Positions 7,967-15,691 of a stretch of DNA of 64,000 nt are shown piece after piece (the first letter of the stretch is position 1; every line of letters starts with the position of its first letter). Origin of the DNA: Pseudomonadota bacterium (GTDB taxonomy: Bacteria; Pseudomonadota; Gammaproteobacteria; Steroidobacterales; Steroidobacteraceae). Below the pieces are notes generated by a model. The model was not told where the DNA came from. It ran no database searches and worked only from the letters and a program-made list of their open reading frames with translations. The stretch spans positions 80,325 through 144,324 of the forward strand of contig JAJZDW010000005.1 in assembly GCA_021851405.1 (NCBI GenBank), written 5' to 3'. Position numbers and translations under genes: made by a program.

Positions 7967-10900
7967 GCTTCTCCGAGTGGGTCGAGCGGCACCGCCGCTC
8001 GCTCCTGACGATTGCCTTCGCGCTGGCGCTCGCCGGGGTGTTTGCGGCCATCTCGCTGCCGGTGGGACTGTTCCCGGTGACCAGCTTCCCGCGCATCCGC
8101 ATCGAGGTGAGCACCGGCAGCATGCCGGCGCGCCAGATGCTGGTCGATGTGACCGAGCCGCTCGAGCAGGTCACCCGCGCCATTCCCGGTGCGCAGAACG
8201 TGACCTCCACGACCTCGCGCGGCTCGGCGCAGATCTACGTCGATTTCCCCTGGGGCTCGAACATGAACCAGGCGCTGCTCGCGGTCGACGCGGCGCTCGC
8301 CCAGGAACTGCCCACGCTGCCGAAGGGCACTAGCTACGACGTCATCCAGATGAGCCCGAACGTCATCATGCCGTTCGTCTCGTATGCGCTCATCTCCAAG
8401 ACCGTACCGCCGACGGCGCTGCGCCAGCTCGCCCAGTACGAGATCACCCCGCTGCTCACCGGTATTCCCGGTGTGCGCCGCGTCGGGGTGCTCGGCGGGG
8501 CGACCCCCGAGGTGCAGGTGTCGGTCAACGAAGAGAAGCTGCGCGCCTTCGGCCTGACGCTCGCGCAGGTCTCACAGGCGCTCGCGCAGACCAATGTCGT
8601 GCAGGCGGTCGGGCGGCTCGAGGACAACGACCTGCTGTACCTCGCGATCAACAACAATGCGTTCAGGTCGCTGCACTCGGTGCGCAGAGTGGCGCTGCGC
8701 ACCGCGACCAACGGCATCGTGCGCCTCGGGGACATCGCCAAGATCACGATGGGCACGGTGCCGCAGTGGCTGTTGGTCGATGACAATGGCAAACCCGCGG
8801 TGACTTTCGACGTCTACCAGCAGGACAACGCCGACTCGATCAGCCTGGCGCGCAAGGTCAAGCAGCGCCTCGCGGCGTTCATGAAGACCCAGCCGAAGGC
8901 GATCCACCTGTACAAGTGGTACGACCAGACCCAGATGGTCGGCTCCTCGATCGCCGCGCTCGAGGAGGCGATCCTGATCGGTCTGGTGTTCGCCGCGCTG
9001 GTGCTGCTGGCGTTCCTGCGCAACTGGCGAGTGACGATGGTGGCGATGGTGGTGGTGCCGCTGTCGGTGCTGATCACCGTGCTGCTGCTCTCGCTGCTCG
9101 GCATGACGTTCAACATCATGACCTTGGGCGGTATTGCCGCGGCAATCGGTCTGCTCATCGACGATGTCATCGTGATGATCGAGCACATCGCGCGGCGCGC
9201 CGGCGTGCCGGGACTCGAGCGACCGCAGCAGAGCGTGCTCACCGCGGCGCGCGAGTTTCTCGCGCCGCTGCTCGGCTCGAGTCTGGCCACGATCATCATC
9301 TTCATTCCGCTCGCGTTTCTCTCCGGCATCACCGGGGCGTTCTTCAAGTTCCTCTCCCTCACCATGGCCTCGGCGCTGATCATCTCGCTGATCCTCACCG
9401 CCTTCGCCGTGCCGCTGCTGGCGCGGAGCCTGATCGACTTCAAGAACTTCCACGATCCCTCGCACGGCAAGGAAACTCGACTGAAGCGCGTGCACGGCAA
9501 GGCGCTGCGCCGGTTGTTCGAGAAGCCGGTGCTGCTCGTCCCGGTGCTCGGGGCGCTGGTGCTGGTCGGGTTCGTCGCTTACCTCAACGTCGGCAGCGGG
9601 TTTCTGCCCCGCATGGACGAGGGCGGCTTCGTCCTCGATTACCAGGCGGCCCCGGGGACCTCGCTCACCGAGACGAACCGCGAGCTCGAGGAGGTTGAGA
9701 ACATCCTGCACCAGGACCCGTACGTGTACACGTACTCGCGGCGCACCGGGGCGGGCCTCGGCGGGGATCTGAACGAGGCCTATCAGGGGGATTTCTTCGT
9801 GCGGCTGATCCCGTCCTCGAAACGGCCCAACATCTGGAAGGTGATGGACGAGATCACCCGCAAGGTCACCCGTGACGTGCCGGGCATCGATTTCGACACC
9901 CATCAGCTGATGAGCGACATGATCGGGGACATGGTCGGACGGCGTCAGCCGGTGGTCATCTCCCTCAGCGCGAAGAACCCGGCCCTGCTCGGTGCCGTGG
10001 CGGTGCGGGTGGCCAAGGCGATCCGCAGCGTGCCGGGGATCGAGCCGGCCTCGGTCATCGACGGGGTGGTGCCGGCCGGCGATGCACTCGACATTCACGT
10101 CAATCCGGCGGCAGCCGCGATGGAGGGGCTCACGGTGGCGCAGGTGCGCGACCAGGTCTACCACTACCTGCACGGTGCGGTGGTGACCCGCTACCTCGGC
10201 AGCGTGCAGGACATCGGCGTGCGGCTCTGGCTGAGTCTGCCGGAGCGGCGCATCTACCGCAGCCAGCTCGGGGATCTGCCCATCCGCGCCCCCGATGGAC
10301 GGATGCTGCGCCTCGCCAGCGTCGCGACGGTGCGCTTCGTTGCCGGTCAGCCCGAGCTCACCCGCGACAACCTGGCGCAGATCGTCGCGGTGACGGCGCA
10401 GATCGGCGGCGGGTACGCGTTGAGTACGACCATCGCGGGCGTCGAGCGCGTGTTGAGCAAACCCGGCGTGCTGCCGTCCGGGGTGATGTACACCCTCGGC
10501 GGCCAGTACAAGCAGGAGCAGCTCGCCGTGCACGGCATGATCCGGGTGTTCGGTGCCGCACTGGTCGCGGAGCTGATTCTGCTGCTGTTCCTCTATGAGC
10601 GCTTCGTCACGCCCGTGGTGATCATGCTGAGTGCGCTGATCTCGACCGGTGCGGTGTTCGTCGGGCTGTGGCTGACGCGGGTGGAGCTGAACATCACCGC
10701 CATGATGGGCATGGTGATGATCGTCGGCATTTCCACTGAAATGGCGATCTTCTACGTGTCGGAATACCAGACGCTCGCACGCCGCATGCCGCAGCGTGAG
10801 GCGCTCTATGAGGCGGCGCTGAACCGGCTGCGCCCGATCACCATGAGCACGTTGGCGATGATCCTCGCGCTGGTGCCGCTCGGAGCGGCGATCAGTGGTT

Positions 10901-11031
10901 CGGGCGACCAGATGCTCCAGCCGCTGGCCATCGCGATCATCGCCGGGGCGCTCGTGCAGCTGCCGCTGGTGCTGCTGGTGATGCCGGTGGCGTTGTGGTT
11001 GACCGAGCGCTACGAGAGCGCCGCGGCCTGA
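7963..11031 (+). CDS. RND efflux transporter, inner-membrane permease
   Basis: A 1022-residue permease starting at a GTG that overlaps the adaptor stop. It has the RND layout: one N-terminal transmembrane helix, a large periplasmic porter region (to ~residue 325), a bundle of helices, a second periplasmic loop and a final helical bundle. The TM4 proton-relay motif reads IGLLIDDVIVMIEH, with the two adjacent Asp of drug-type pumps rather than the single Asp of CzcA-like metal pumps. The overall porter sequence is divergent, so drug, solvent or organic-acid export are all possible. It is the last gene of the operon facing the QseBC-like system. Confidence 0.9.
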   Translation: MSFSEWVERHRRSLLTIAFALALAGVFAAISLPVGLFPVTSFPRIRIEVSTGSMPARQMLVDVTEPLEQVTRAIPGAQNVTSTTSRGSAQIYVDFPWGSNMNQALLAVDAALAQELPTLPKGTSYDVIQMSPNVIMPFVSYALISKTVPPTALRQLAQYEITPLLTGIPGVRRVGVLGGATPEVQVSVNEEKLRAFGLTLAQVSQALAQTNVVQAVGRLEDNDLLYLAINNNAFRSLHSVRRVALRTATNGIVRLGDIAKITMGTVPQWLLVDDNGKPAVTFDVYQQDNADSISLARKVKQRLAAFMKTQPKAIHLYKWYDQTQMVGSSIAALEEAILIGLVFAALVLLAFLRNWRVTMVAMVVVPLSVLITVLLLSLLGMTFNIMTLGGIAAAIGLLIDDVIVMIEHIARRAGVPGLERPQQSVLTAAREFLAPLLGSSLATIIIFIPLAFLSGITGAFFKFLSLTMASALIISLILTAFAVPLLARSLIDFKNFHDPSHGKETRLKRVHGKALRRLFEKPVLLVPVLGALVLVGFVAYLNVGSGFLPRMDEGGFVLDYQAAPGTSLTETNRELEEVENILHQDPYVYTYSRRTGAGLGGDLNEAYQGDFFVRLIPSSKRPNIWKVMDEITRKVTRDVPGIDFDTHQLMSDMIGDMVGRRQPVVISLSAKNPALLGAVAVRVAKAIRSVPGIEPASVIDGVVPAGDALDIHVNPAAAAMEGLTVAQVRDQVYHYLHGAVVTRYLGSVQDIGVRLWLSLPERRIYRSQLGDLPIRAPDGRMLRLASVATVRFVAGQPELTRDNLAQIVAVTAQIGGGYALSTTIAGVERVLSKPGVLPSGVMYTLGGQYKQEQLAVHGMIRVFGAALVAELILLLFLYERFVTPVVIMLSALISTGAVFVGLWLTRVELNITAMMGMVMIVGISTEMAIFYVSEYQTLARRMPQREALYEAALNRLRPITMSTLAMILALVPLGAAISGSGDQMLQPLAIAIIAGALVQLPLVLLVMPVALWLTERYESAAA

Positions 11032-11041
11032 GCGGGCAGGT

Positions 11042-11920
11042 TCACGGCGCGGTGCGCCAGCGCTCCCCGTGCGGCACGGCGCGTCCGTCGGCCTCGAGCT
11101 TCAGCAGGTGCGCGAGCAGGGAGCGCTCGGCGATTCCCCACAGCGCCGGCGGCACGTCCTCGTAGGCGACCGAGCACAGCTGTGCGAGTGTCGCCGGCTG
11201 CTGCGCGCTCAGTGCCTCGAGCACCTTCGCTTCGCGGTTCAGGCGGTGCGCGATGAGCGCGCAGAGCGCTTCGTGCGGCTCGTCGATCCGCTCGCCGTGC
11301 CCGGGGGCGAGCGCGGTGAGATCCTCGTGCAGCAGCCGCTGCAGCGAGGCGATATACGCTTGCATGTCCCCGTCCGGCGGATCGATCACCACCGTCGAGC
11401 CCTGGATGATGTGATCCCCGGTGAACAGCAGCCCCTCGGCCTCGAGCAGGTAGCAGAGGTGGTTCGAGGCATGTCCGGGCGTGTGCAGCACCCGCAGCAC
11501 GGTGTCCGGGCCGAGCGTCACGCGCTCCCCGTCGGTGAGTTCGCGGTCGGGACGGAAGGTGCGGTCCTGGCCGTGCGGGTGTGCGCTCACGCGCCCGAGC
11601 AGTTCGGCACCGGTCAGGCGCTGCAGCGCCGCGGCGCCCGGGGAGTGATCGGGGTGGGTGTGGGTCACGAGGATGCGCCGGATCGGGCCGGGCGCGCCGT
11701 TTTGCAGCGCGAACAGATGCCGCGACTGCGCCGGGCCCGGATCAATCAGCGCCCAGTGATCGCCCTCGCCGACGAAATAGCTGTTGGTGCCCGGGCCGGT
11801 CATCAGCCCGGCATTGCCGCAGGTCAGGCGCCAGACCCGCGCAGAGAGGCGCACCGGCACCCCGGGCTGTACCGGGGGGCTGCGCAGAGCGTCGGCATGC
11901 CTGCCGTCTTGGTGACTCAT
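11042..11920 (-). CDS. Metallo-beta-lactamase-fold hydrolase (LACTB2/GloB-like)
   Basis: A 292-residue protein with the HxHxDH zinc motif in THTHPDHS, a second metal His in TPGHASNHLCY, Asp in LLFTGDHI, and a late His in ALAPGHGERI. These are the five ligand regions of a binuclear MBL enzyme. The C-terminal ~80 residues form a helical winged-helix-like tail, as in LACTB2-type proteins. There is no signal peptide, so it is cytoplasmic. Likely reactions are thioester or phosphodiester hydrolysis; the substrate is unknown. It is divergent from a LigB-type dioxygenase across 48 bp that contain a 20-bp near-palindrome. Confidence 0.85.
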   Translation of the reverse strand: MSHQDGRHADALRSPPVQPGVPVRLSARVWRLTCGNAGLMTGPGTNSYFVGEGDHWALIDPGPAQSRHLFALQNGAPGPIRRILVTHTHPDHSPGAAALQRLTGAELLGRVSAHPHGQDRTFRPDRELTDGERVTLGPDTVLRVLHTPGHASNHLCYLLEAEGLLFTGDHIIQGSTVVIDPPDGDMQAYIASLQRLLHEDLTALAPGHGERIDEPHEALCALIAHRLNREAKVLEALSAQQPATLAQLCSVAYEDVPPALWGIAERSLLAHLLKLEADGRAVPHGERWRTAP

Positions 11921-11924
11921 CGCA

Positions 11925-11944
11925 CACTGATGCTAGCATGAGTG
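11925..11944. promoter_or_regulatory. Near-perfect 20-bp palindrome between divergent genes
   Basis: The sequence CACTGATGCTAGCATGAGTG has arms that pair at nine of ten positions around a perfect ATGCTAGCAT core. It lies four bases upstream of the MBL hydrolase start and 24 bases upstream of the preferred dioxygenase start. The position and symmetry suggest a repressor operator controlling both genes. The cognate regulator is not identifiable. Confidence 0.5.
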
Positions 11945-11968
11945 CACGATATTCCGAGGAGCGCTCCT

Positions 11969-12784
11969 GTGCCGAGTTCTGTGCGCCAGCCGACGATCTA
12001 TCTGACCCACGGGGGCGGCCCGTGCTTTTGGATGGAATTCCCGGCACCGTTCGGCCCCCAGGCCTACGAGGGACTGCGGGTCTATCTAGCCGGTGTGCTC
12101 GGCAGTCTGCCGGCCCCGCCGCGCGCCATCCTCATGGTGAGCGCGCACTGGGAGGAGGCGGTGCCGACGGTCTCGAGCGCCGCGGCGCCCGCGATGCTGT
12201 TCGACTACTACGGCTTTCCGCCGCACACCTATCAGCTGAATTACCCGGCGCCCGGGGCCCCGGAACTCGCCGCGCGGGTGCACGCACTGCTTGAGGGCGC
12301 CGGGATCCGCGCGGCGAGCACTGCCGAGCGCGGCTTCGATCACGGGGTGTTCGTGCCGATGCTGATCATCGATCCGGCGGCACGCATTCCCGTGCTCACG
12401 CTCTCGCTCACGGCGGATCTCGATCCGGCGCGCCACTGGGCGCTGGGCGCGGCGCTCGCGCCGCTGCGCAGTGAGGGGGTGCTGATCATCGGCAGCGGCA
12501 GCAGCTACCACAATCTGCGCGCGATCTTCGCCGGCGGGGCCGGCGGCTCGGAGGCCTTCGACGCGTGGCTGAACGACACGGCGGTGCAGGTCGCTGCGGC
12601 GGAACGGCGCGCGCGGCTCCTCGCCTGGGAGCATGCGCCGCAGGCGCGCGCCTGCCATCCGCGCGAGGAGCATCTCCTGCCGCTCATGGTCGCCGCAGGC
12701 GCCGCTGGGGACGATCCGGGGCGGGCGACGTTCCGCGGCCGCATCGGCGGCAAGGCCTATTCCTGCTTCAGCTTCGGCGGCTGA
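11969..12784 (+). CDS. LigB/DODA-type extradiol ring-cleavage dioxygenase (YgiD-like)
   Basis: A 271-residue protein. The preferred start is GTG 11969, because GAGGAG sits seven bases upstream; GTG 11942 would add nine residues. The family metal-site regions are visible: THGGGPCF near the N-terminus, MVSAHWEE, FDHGVFVPM and SGSSYHNLR. These match class III extradiol dioxygenases of the 4,5-DOPA dioxygenase/YgiD group, which use Zn or Fe to open catechol-type rings. The natural substrate is unknown. It runs toward the old yellow enzyme gene, with a 7-bp gap tail to tail. Confidence 0.87.
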   Translation: MPSSVRQPTIYLTHGGGPCFWMEFPAPFGPQAYEGLRVYLAGVLGSLPAPPRAILMVSAHWEEAVPTVSSAAAPAMLFDYYGFPPHTYQLNYPAPGAPELAARVHALLEGAGIRAASTAERGFDHGVFVPMLIIDPAARIPVLTLSLTADLDPARHWALGAALAPLRSEGVLIIGSGSSYHNLRAIFAGGAGGSEAFDAWLNDTAVQVAAAERRARLLAWEHAPQARACHPREEHLLPLMVAAGAAGDDPGRATFRGRIGGKAYSCFSFGG

Positions 12785-12791
12785 GCAGTGC

Positions 12792-13868
12792 TCAGCGGCG
12801 GTGCGGTCCCTCGGGGTCGGTGAGCACCGGATAGTCGGTGTACCCGGCCGCCCCGCCGGCATAGAAGAACTCTGGCCGCGGCTCGTTCAGCGCCGCTCCG
12901 GTGCGCAGGCGCTCGACGAGATCGGGATTTGCGATGAACAGCTTGCCGAAGGCCACCGCGTCGGCCTCGCCGCGCTCGATCAGGCCGGTGGCGCTCCGGC
13001 CGGTGAGCTTCTCGTTGGCGATGTACACCCCGCTGAACGCTCGCTTCAGCTGCGGGCCGATGCGCTCGCCGTCGGGATGTTCGCGCGCGAACACGAAGGC
13101 GATCCGCCGCCGCGACAGTTCGCGCACCACGTGCCCGAAGGTCGCCGCGCGATCAGAGTCCCCCATGGAGTGCGCATCGCCGCGCGGCGCGAGGTGCACG
13201 CCGACGCGCCCCGGACCGAACACGCTCACGGCCGCATCGGTCACCTCGAGCAGCAGCCGGGCACGGTTCTCGATCGATCCGCCGTATGCGTCGTTGCGGC
13301 GGTTGGCGCTGTCCTGGAGAAACTGGTCGAGCAGATAGCCGTTGGCCCCATGCAGCTCGACGCCGTCGAATCCTGAGCGCTCGGCGTTTTCCGCCCCGCG
13401 CGTGAACGCCGCGACGATGTGCGCAATCTCTGCACTCGGCAGCTCGCGGGGCACCACGTAGGGCGTGTGCGGACGGACGAGGCTCACGTGTCCCTCGGGC
13501 GCAATCGCACTCGGGGCCACCGGTTGCTCGCCGGCGAGGAACAGCGGGTGCGAGACCCGACCGACATGCCAGAGCTGCAGAAAGATCCGTCCGCCCTCGG
13601 CGTGCACGGCGTGCGTGACCTGCCGCCACCCCTCGACCTGCTCATCCGACCAGATGCCCGGGGTATCGGCGTAGCCGATGCCCATCGGCGTGACCACCGT
13701 GGCCTCCGAGATGATCAGCCCGGCACTGGCGCGCTGGCGGTAGTACTCGCACATCAGGGCGTTGGGGATGCGCCGCGACCCGGCGCGACTGCGCGTCAGT
13801 GGCGCCATGACGATGCGATTGGGAAGCCGTAGCTCGCCGACCTGCAGCGAGTCGAACAGTGCGGACAT
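12792..13868 (-). CDS. nemA: Old yellow enzyme family alkene reductase (NemA-like)
   Basis: A 358-residue FMN flavoprotein of the NemA/XenB type. It shows LPNRIVMAPLTRSRA at the N-terminus, the catalytic pair in GVELHGANGYLLDQFLQD, the RRNDAYGGSIENRARLL signature and the C-terminal FMN site ADAVAFGKLFIANPDL. It would reduce electrophilic alkenes, nitro compounds or related toxic electrophiles with NAD(P)H. ATG 13868 matches the usual family N-terminus; ATG 13907 would add 13 residues. It lies directly downstream of the ArsR-type persulfide-sensor gene (stop at 13914) and is almost certainly co-transcribed with it. That ties it to the sulfur/electrophile stress response. Confidence 0.9.
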   Translation of the reverse strand: MSALFDSLQVGELRLPNRIVMAPLTRSRAGSRRIPNALMCEYYRQRASAGLIISEATVVTPMGIGYADTPGIWSDEQVEGWRQVTHAVHAEGGRIFLQLWHVGRVSHPLFLAGEQPVAPSAIAPEGHVSLVRPHTPYVVPRELPSAEIAHIVAAFTRGAENAERSGFDGVELHGANGYLLDQFLQDSANRRNDAYGGSIENRARLLLEVTDAAVSVFGPGRVGVHLAPRGDAHSMGDSDRAATFGHVVRELSRRRIAFVFAREHPDGERIGPQLKRAFSGVYIANEKLTGRSATGLIERGEADAVAFGKLFIANPDLVERLRTGAALNEPRPEFFYAGGAAGYTDYPVLTDPEGPHRR

Positions 13869-13913
13869 GACCGAGGAATTCGCGGTGGAAACCCCGTATT
13901 GAACCATGGGGGC

Positions 13914-14279
13914 TCAGACGCCGCAAAATTCGTCGTGCAGGACACCGAGCAGGCGCGTGACGATGCCCGGAGCGAGCGAGTAGTAGACCGTCTGCGATTC
14001 GCGCTCGGTGCGCACCATGCCGGCCTTGCGCAGCACCGCCAGGTGCTGCGAGAGCGCAGATTGGCTGAGAGGAACGCGTTCGTTCAACTGCCCGACTGAC
14101 AACGGCGCTGCCACCAGATGACACAGGATCAACAACCGCTGCTCGTTCGCCAGCGCCCGCAGTACGCCGGCCGCCTCGATGCAGTGTGGCTGCATGTCGT
14201 GCGCGGCGCGCAGCAGTGGGCTGCCCGCGGGGGCTGCGCCCCGGCGGCTTTTGGCGGGCGGTGGTGGAGGCGTTCGCAT
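13914..14279 (-). CDS. ArsR-family persulfide-type repressor (SqrR/BigR/YgaV-like)
   Basis: A 121-residue winged-helix protein if ATG 14279 is used; GTG 14318 would add 13 residues. The core runs from LRALANEQRLLILCHL through the recognition helix LSQSALSQHLAVLRKAGMV to the wing RESQTVYYSL. Cys53 (LLILCHL) and Cys119 (DEFCGV) are 66 residues apart, the spacing of the dithiol pair in SqrR (Cys41/107) and BigR (Cys42/108). In those proteins sulfane sulfur forms a tetrasulfide bridge and releases DNA. A third Cys (33) is extra. The gene is divergent from an operon containing sulfide:quinone oxidoreductase, as expected for this family. No metal-site Cys pair of arsenic sensors is seen. Confidence 0.88.
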   Translation of the reverse strand: MRTPPPPPAKSRRGAAPAGSPLLRAAHDMQPHCIEAAGVLRALANEQRLLILCHLVAAPLSVGQLNERVPLSQSALSQHLAVLRKAGMVRTERESQTVYYSLAPGIVTRLLGVLHDEFCGV

Positions 14280-14318
14280 GAGGAATGCAGTGTAAACCAG
14301 ATCGGAGTCAATCGTCAC

Positions 14319-14346
14319 TTGCTAAATTAGGCATATCTAATATACT
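14319..14346 (+). promoter_or_regulatory. Promoter of the sulfide/RND operon
   Basis: A sigma-70-like promoter can be read as -35 TTGCTA (14319-14324), a 16-bp spacer and -10 TATACT (14341-14346). Transcription would start near 14353, about 42 bases before the DUF2892 gene. The spacer is AT-rich against a GC-rich background and contains the ArsR-type operator. Confidence 0.7.
14327..14340. promoter_or_regulatory. Putative SqrR/BigR-type operator
   Basis: TTAGGCATATCTAA is an inverted repeat (TTAG-N6-CTAA) lying wholly within the -35/-10 spacer of the operon promoter and 47 bp upstream of the divergent arsR start. Binding here would block RNA polymerase on the operon and probably autoregulate the repressor. 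The assignment is by position, symmetry and the neighbouring ArsR gene; I make no claim about a published consensus. Confidence 0.65.
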
Positions 14347-14394
14347 TGCGTCACCGCCGGTCACCCGCACCGGTCTCGCTCGAGGGAGAGTGCC

Positions 14395-14595
14395 ATGTCA
14401 GTCGATCGAATGGTCTTTGCCTTTGCCGGCAGCTTCGTGCTGATCGGCGTGCTGCTCGCGTGGCTCGCGAGTCCCTGGTGGCTGATCGTGCCGGCATTCG
14501 TCGGGGCGAACATGCTGCAGTCGGCCTTCACGGGCTTCTGCCCGCTGGCGAAGATCCTCAAGCGTCTCGGGGTCAAGCCCGGCGCGGCGTTTTGA
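14395..14595 (+). CDS. DUF2892 inner-membrane protein (YgaP-tail-like)
   Basis: A 66-residue protein with two transmembrane segments (about residues 7-24 and 27-44), followed by the family signature [28 protein letters not shown]2892 is the C-terminal membrane module of the rhodanese YgaP and often occurs alone in YgaV/BigR-controlled sulfide operons. The conserved Cys in TGFCP could take part in sulfur chemistry, which is unproven. A GGGAGAG ribosome-binding site precedes ATG 14395. It is the first gene of the sulfide/RND operon. Confidence 0.88.
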   Translation: MSVDRMVFAFAGSFVLIGVLLAWLASPWWLIVPAFVGANMLQSAFTGFCPLAKILKRLGVKPGAAF

Positions 14596-14611
14596 GCACG
14601 GGGAGGGAGCG

Positions 14612-15691
14612 ATGAGCCGTCGAGCCGTTCTGAGCGCTGCGTTGGCGTGCACCGCAGCCGGCGCCTTGGCCGCCTGCAGTGCCCATCATGAGGCGAATCC
14701 GCGTGCGAGCGCCCCGGCGCTCGCGACCGTGCGGGTGGGTTTGGAGCGCGGCGCGGCCGAGCAGCGCTTCGATGGCATCGTGCAGGCGGTCGATCGGGCC
14801 ACGCTCACGGCGCAGACGACCGGACGGGTGATCGCCGTGTACCACCACGTCGATGATTCCGTGCCGGCCGGGGCACTGCTGATGCGCCTGCACGCGACGA
14901 TCCAGCGGGCTGGCCTCGGTCAGGCCCGCGCGGCGCTGCGCGCCGCTGCGGCGCGGGCCACCGAGGTCCAGACGCGGTATCGGCGGATCCGTCACCTCTA
15001 CGAGCAACAGGTCGTGCCCAAGGCGGATCTCGATCAAGTCACGGCCGCGCGCGCTGCGGCGCTCGCCGGGCTCAACAGTGCTCGGGCGGCGGTGGCGAGC
15101 GCCGCTCAAGGCGTCGATTACACCGAGATCCGCGCTCCGTACGCCGGGGTGATCACCCGGCGCCTGGTGCAAGTCGGCGAGGCGGTCGCGCCGGGCACGC
15201 CACTGCTCGGCATCGCCTCACTGCACGCGTTGCGCATCGAGTTGAACATCCCGCAGTCCCTCGCCGATACGGTGCGCCGGATCGGACGGGCGACGATCGA
15301 TCTGGGTCGCCAGAGGATCCGCGCCGCGCACGTGACCGTGTTCCCCGAGGCCTCGCCCCAATCCAACACGTTCACGGTCCACCTGGCGCTGCCGGCGGGC
15401 CTGGCGGGACTCTACCCCGGCATGGTGGTGCGCGTTGCCTTCGACACCGGTGAGCAGGCGCAGATTCTCGTGCCGCAGCGCGCCCTCGTGCGCCGCAGCG
15501 GGGTGACCGCGGTCTACCTGGTGGAGCCGGACGGGCAGACGCTGCTGCAGCAGGTGCGCCTCGGGGAGCCGGTCGGTGCACAGGTCGAGGTGCTCGCGGG
15601 GCTCGCGCCCGGTGAGCAGGTGGCGCTCGATCCGCTCGCGGCGATGCGGCGGCTTGCCCCCTTCCCGGTGATCACCGGGAGCGCGCAGTGA
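14612..15691 (+). CDS. RND efflux adaptor lipoprotein of the sulfide operon
   Basis: A 359-residue HlyD/MFP-family protein with a lipoprotein signal (ALAACSAHHE, lipobox Cys near residue 22). It shows the first half of the lipoyl domain (ATLTAQTTGRVIAVYHHVDDSVPAG), an alpha-hairpin of ~70 residues, the second lipoyl half (APYAGVITRRLVQVGEAVAPGTPLLGI), then beta-barrel and membrane-proximal domains. The lipid anchor would hold it on the inner membrane as in AcrA. It starts 16 bp after the DUF2892 gene, and its stop overlaps the GTG start of the pump, so the three genes are translated as a unit. Confidence 0.9.
   Translation: MSRRAVLSAALACTAAGALAACSAHHEANPRASAPALATVRVGLERGAAEQRFDGIVQAVDRATLTAQTTGRVIAVYHHVDDSVPAGALLMRLHATIQRAGLGQARAALRAAAARATEVQTRYRRIRHLYEQQVVPKADLDQVTAARAAALAGLNSARAAVASAAQGVDYTEIRAPYAGVITRRLVQVGEAVAPGTPLLGIASLHALRIELNIPQSLADTVRRIGRATIDLGRQRIRAAHVTVFPEASPQSNTFTVHLALPAGLAGLYPGMVVRVAFDTGEQAQILVPQRALVRRSGVTAVYLVEPDGQTLLQQVRLGEPVGAQVEVLAGLAPGEQVALDPLAAMRRLAPFPVITGSAQ

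Noticed and set aside
7963..11031. First RND pump as a CzcA/CusA heavy-metal exporter
   Set aside because: The TM4 motif has the adjacent Asp pair of drug-type pumps, and no metal-binding Met triad or His-rich segment was seen.
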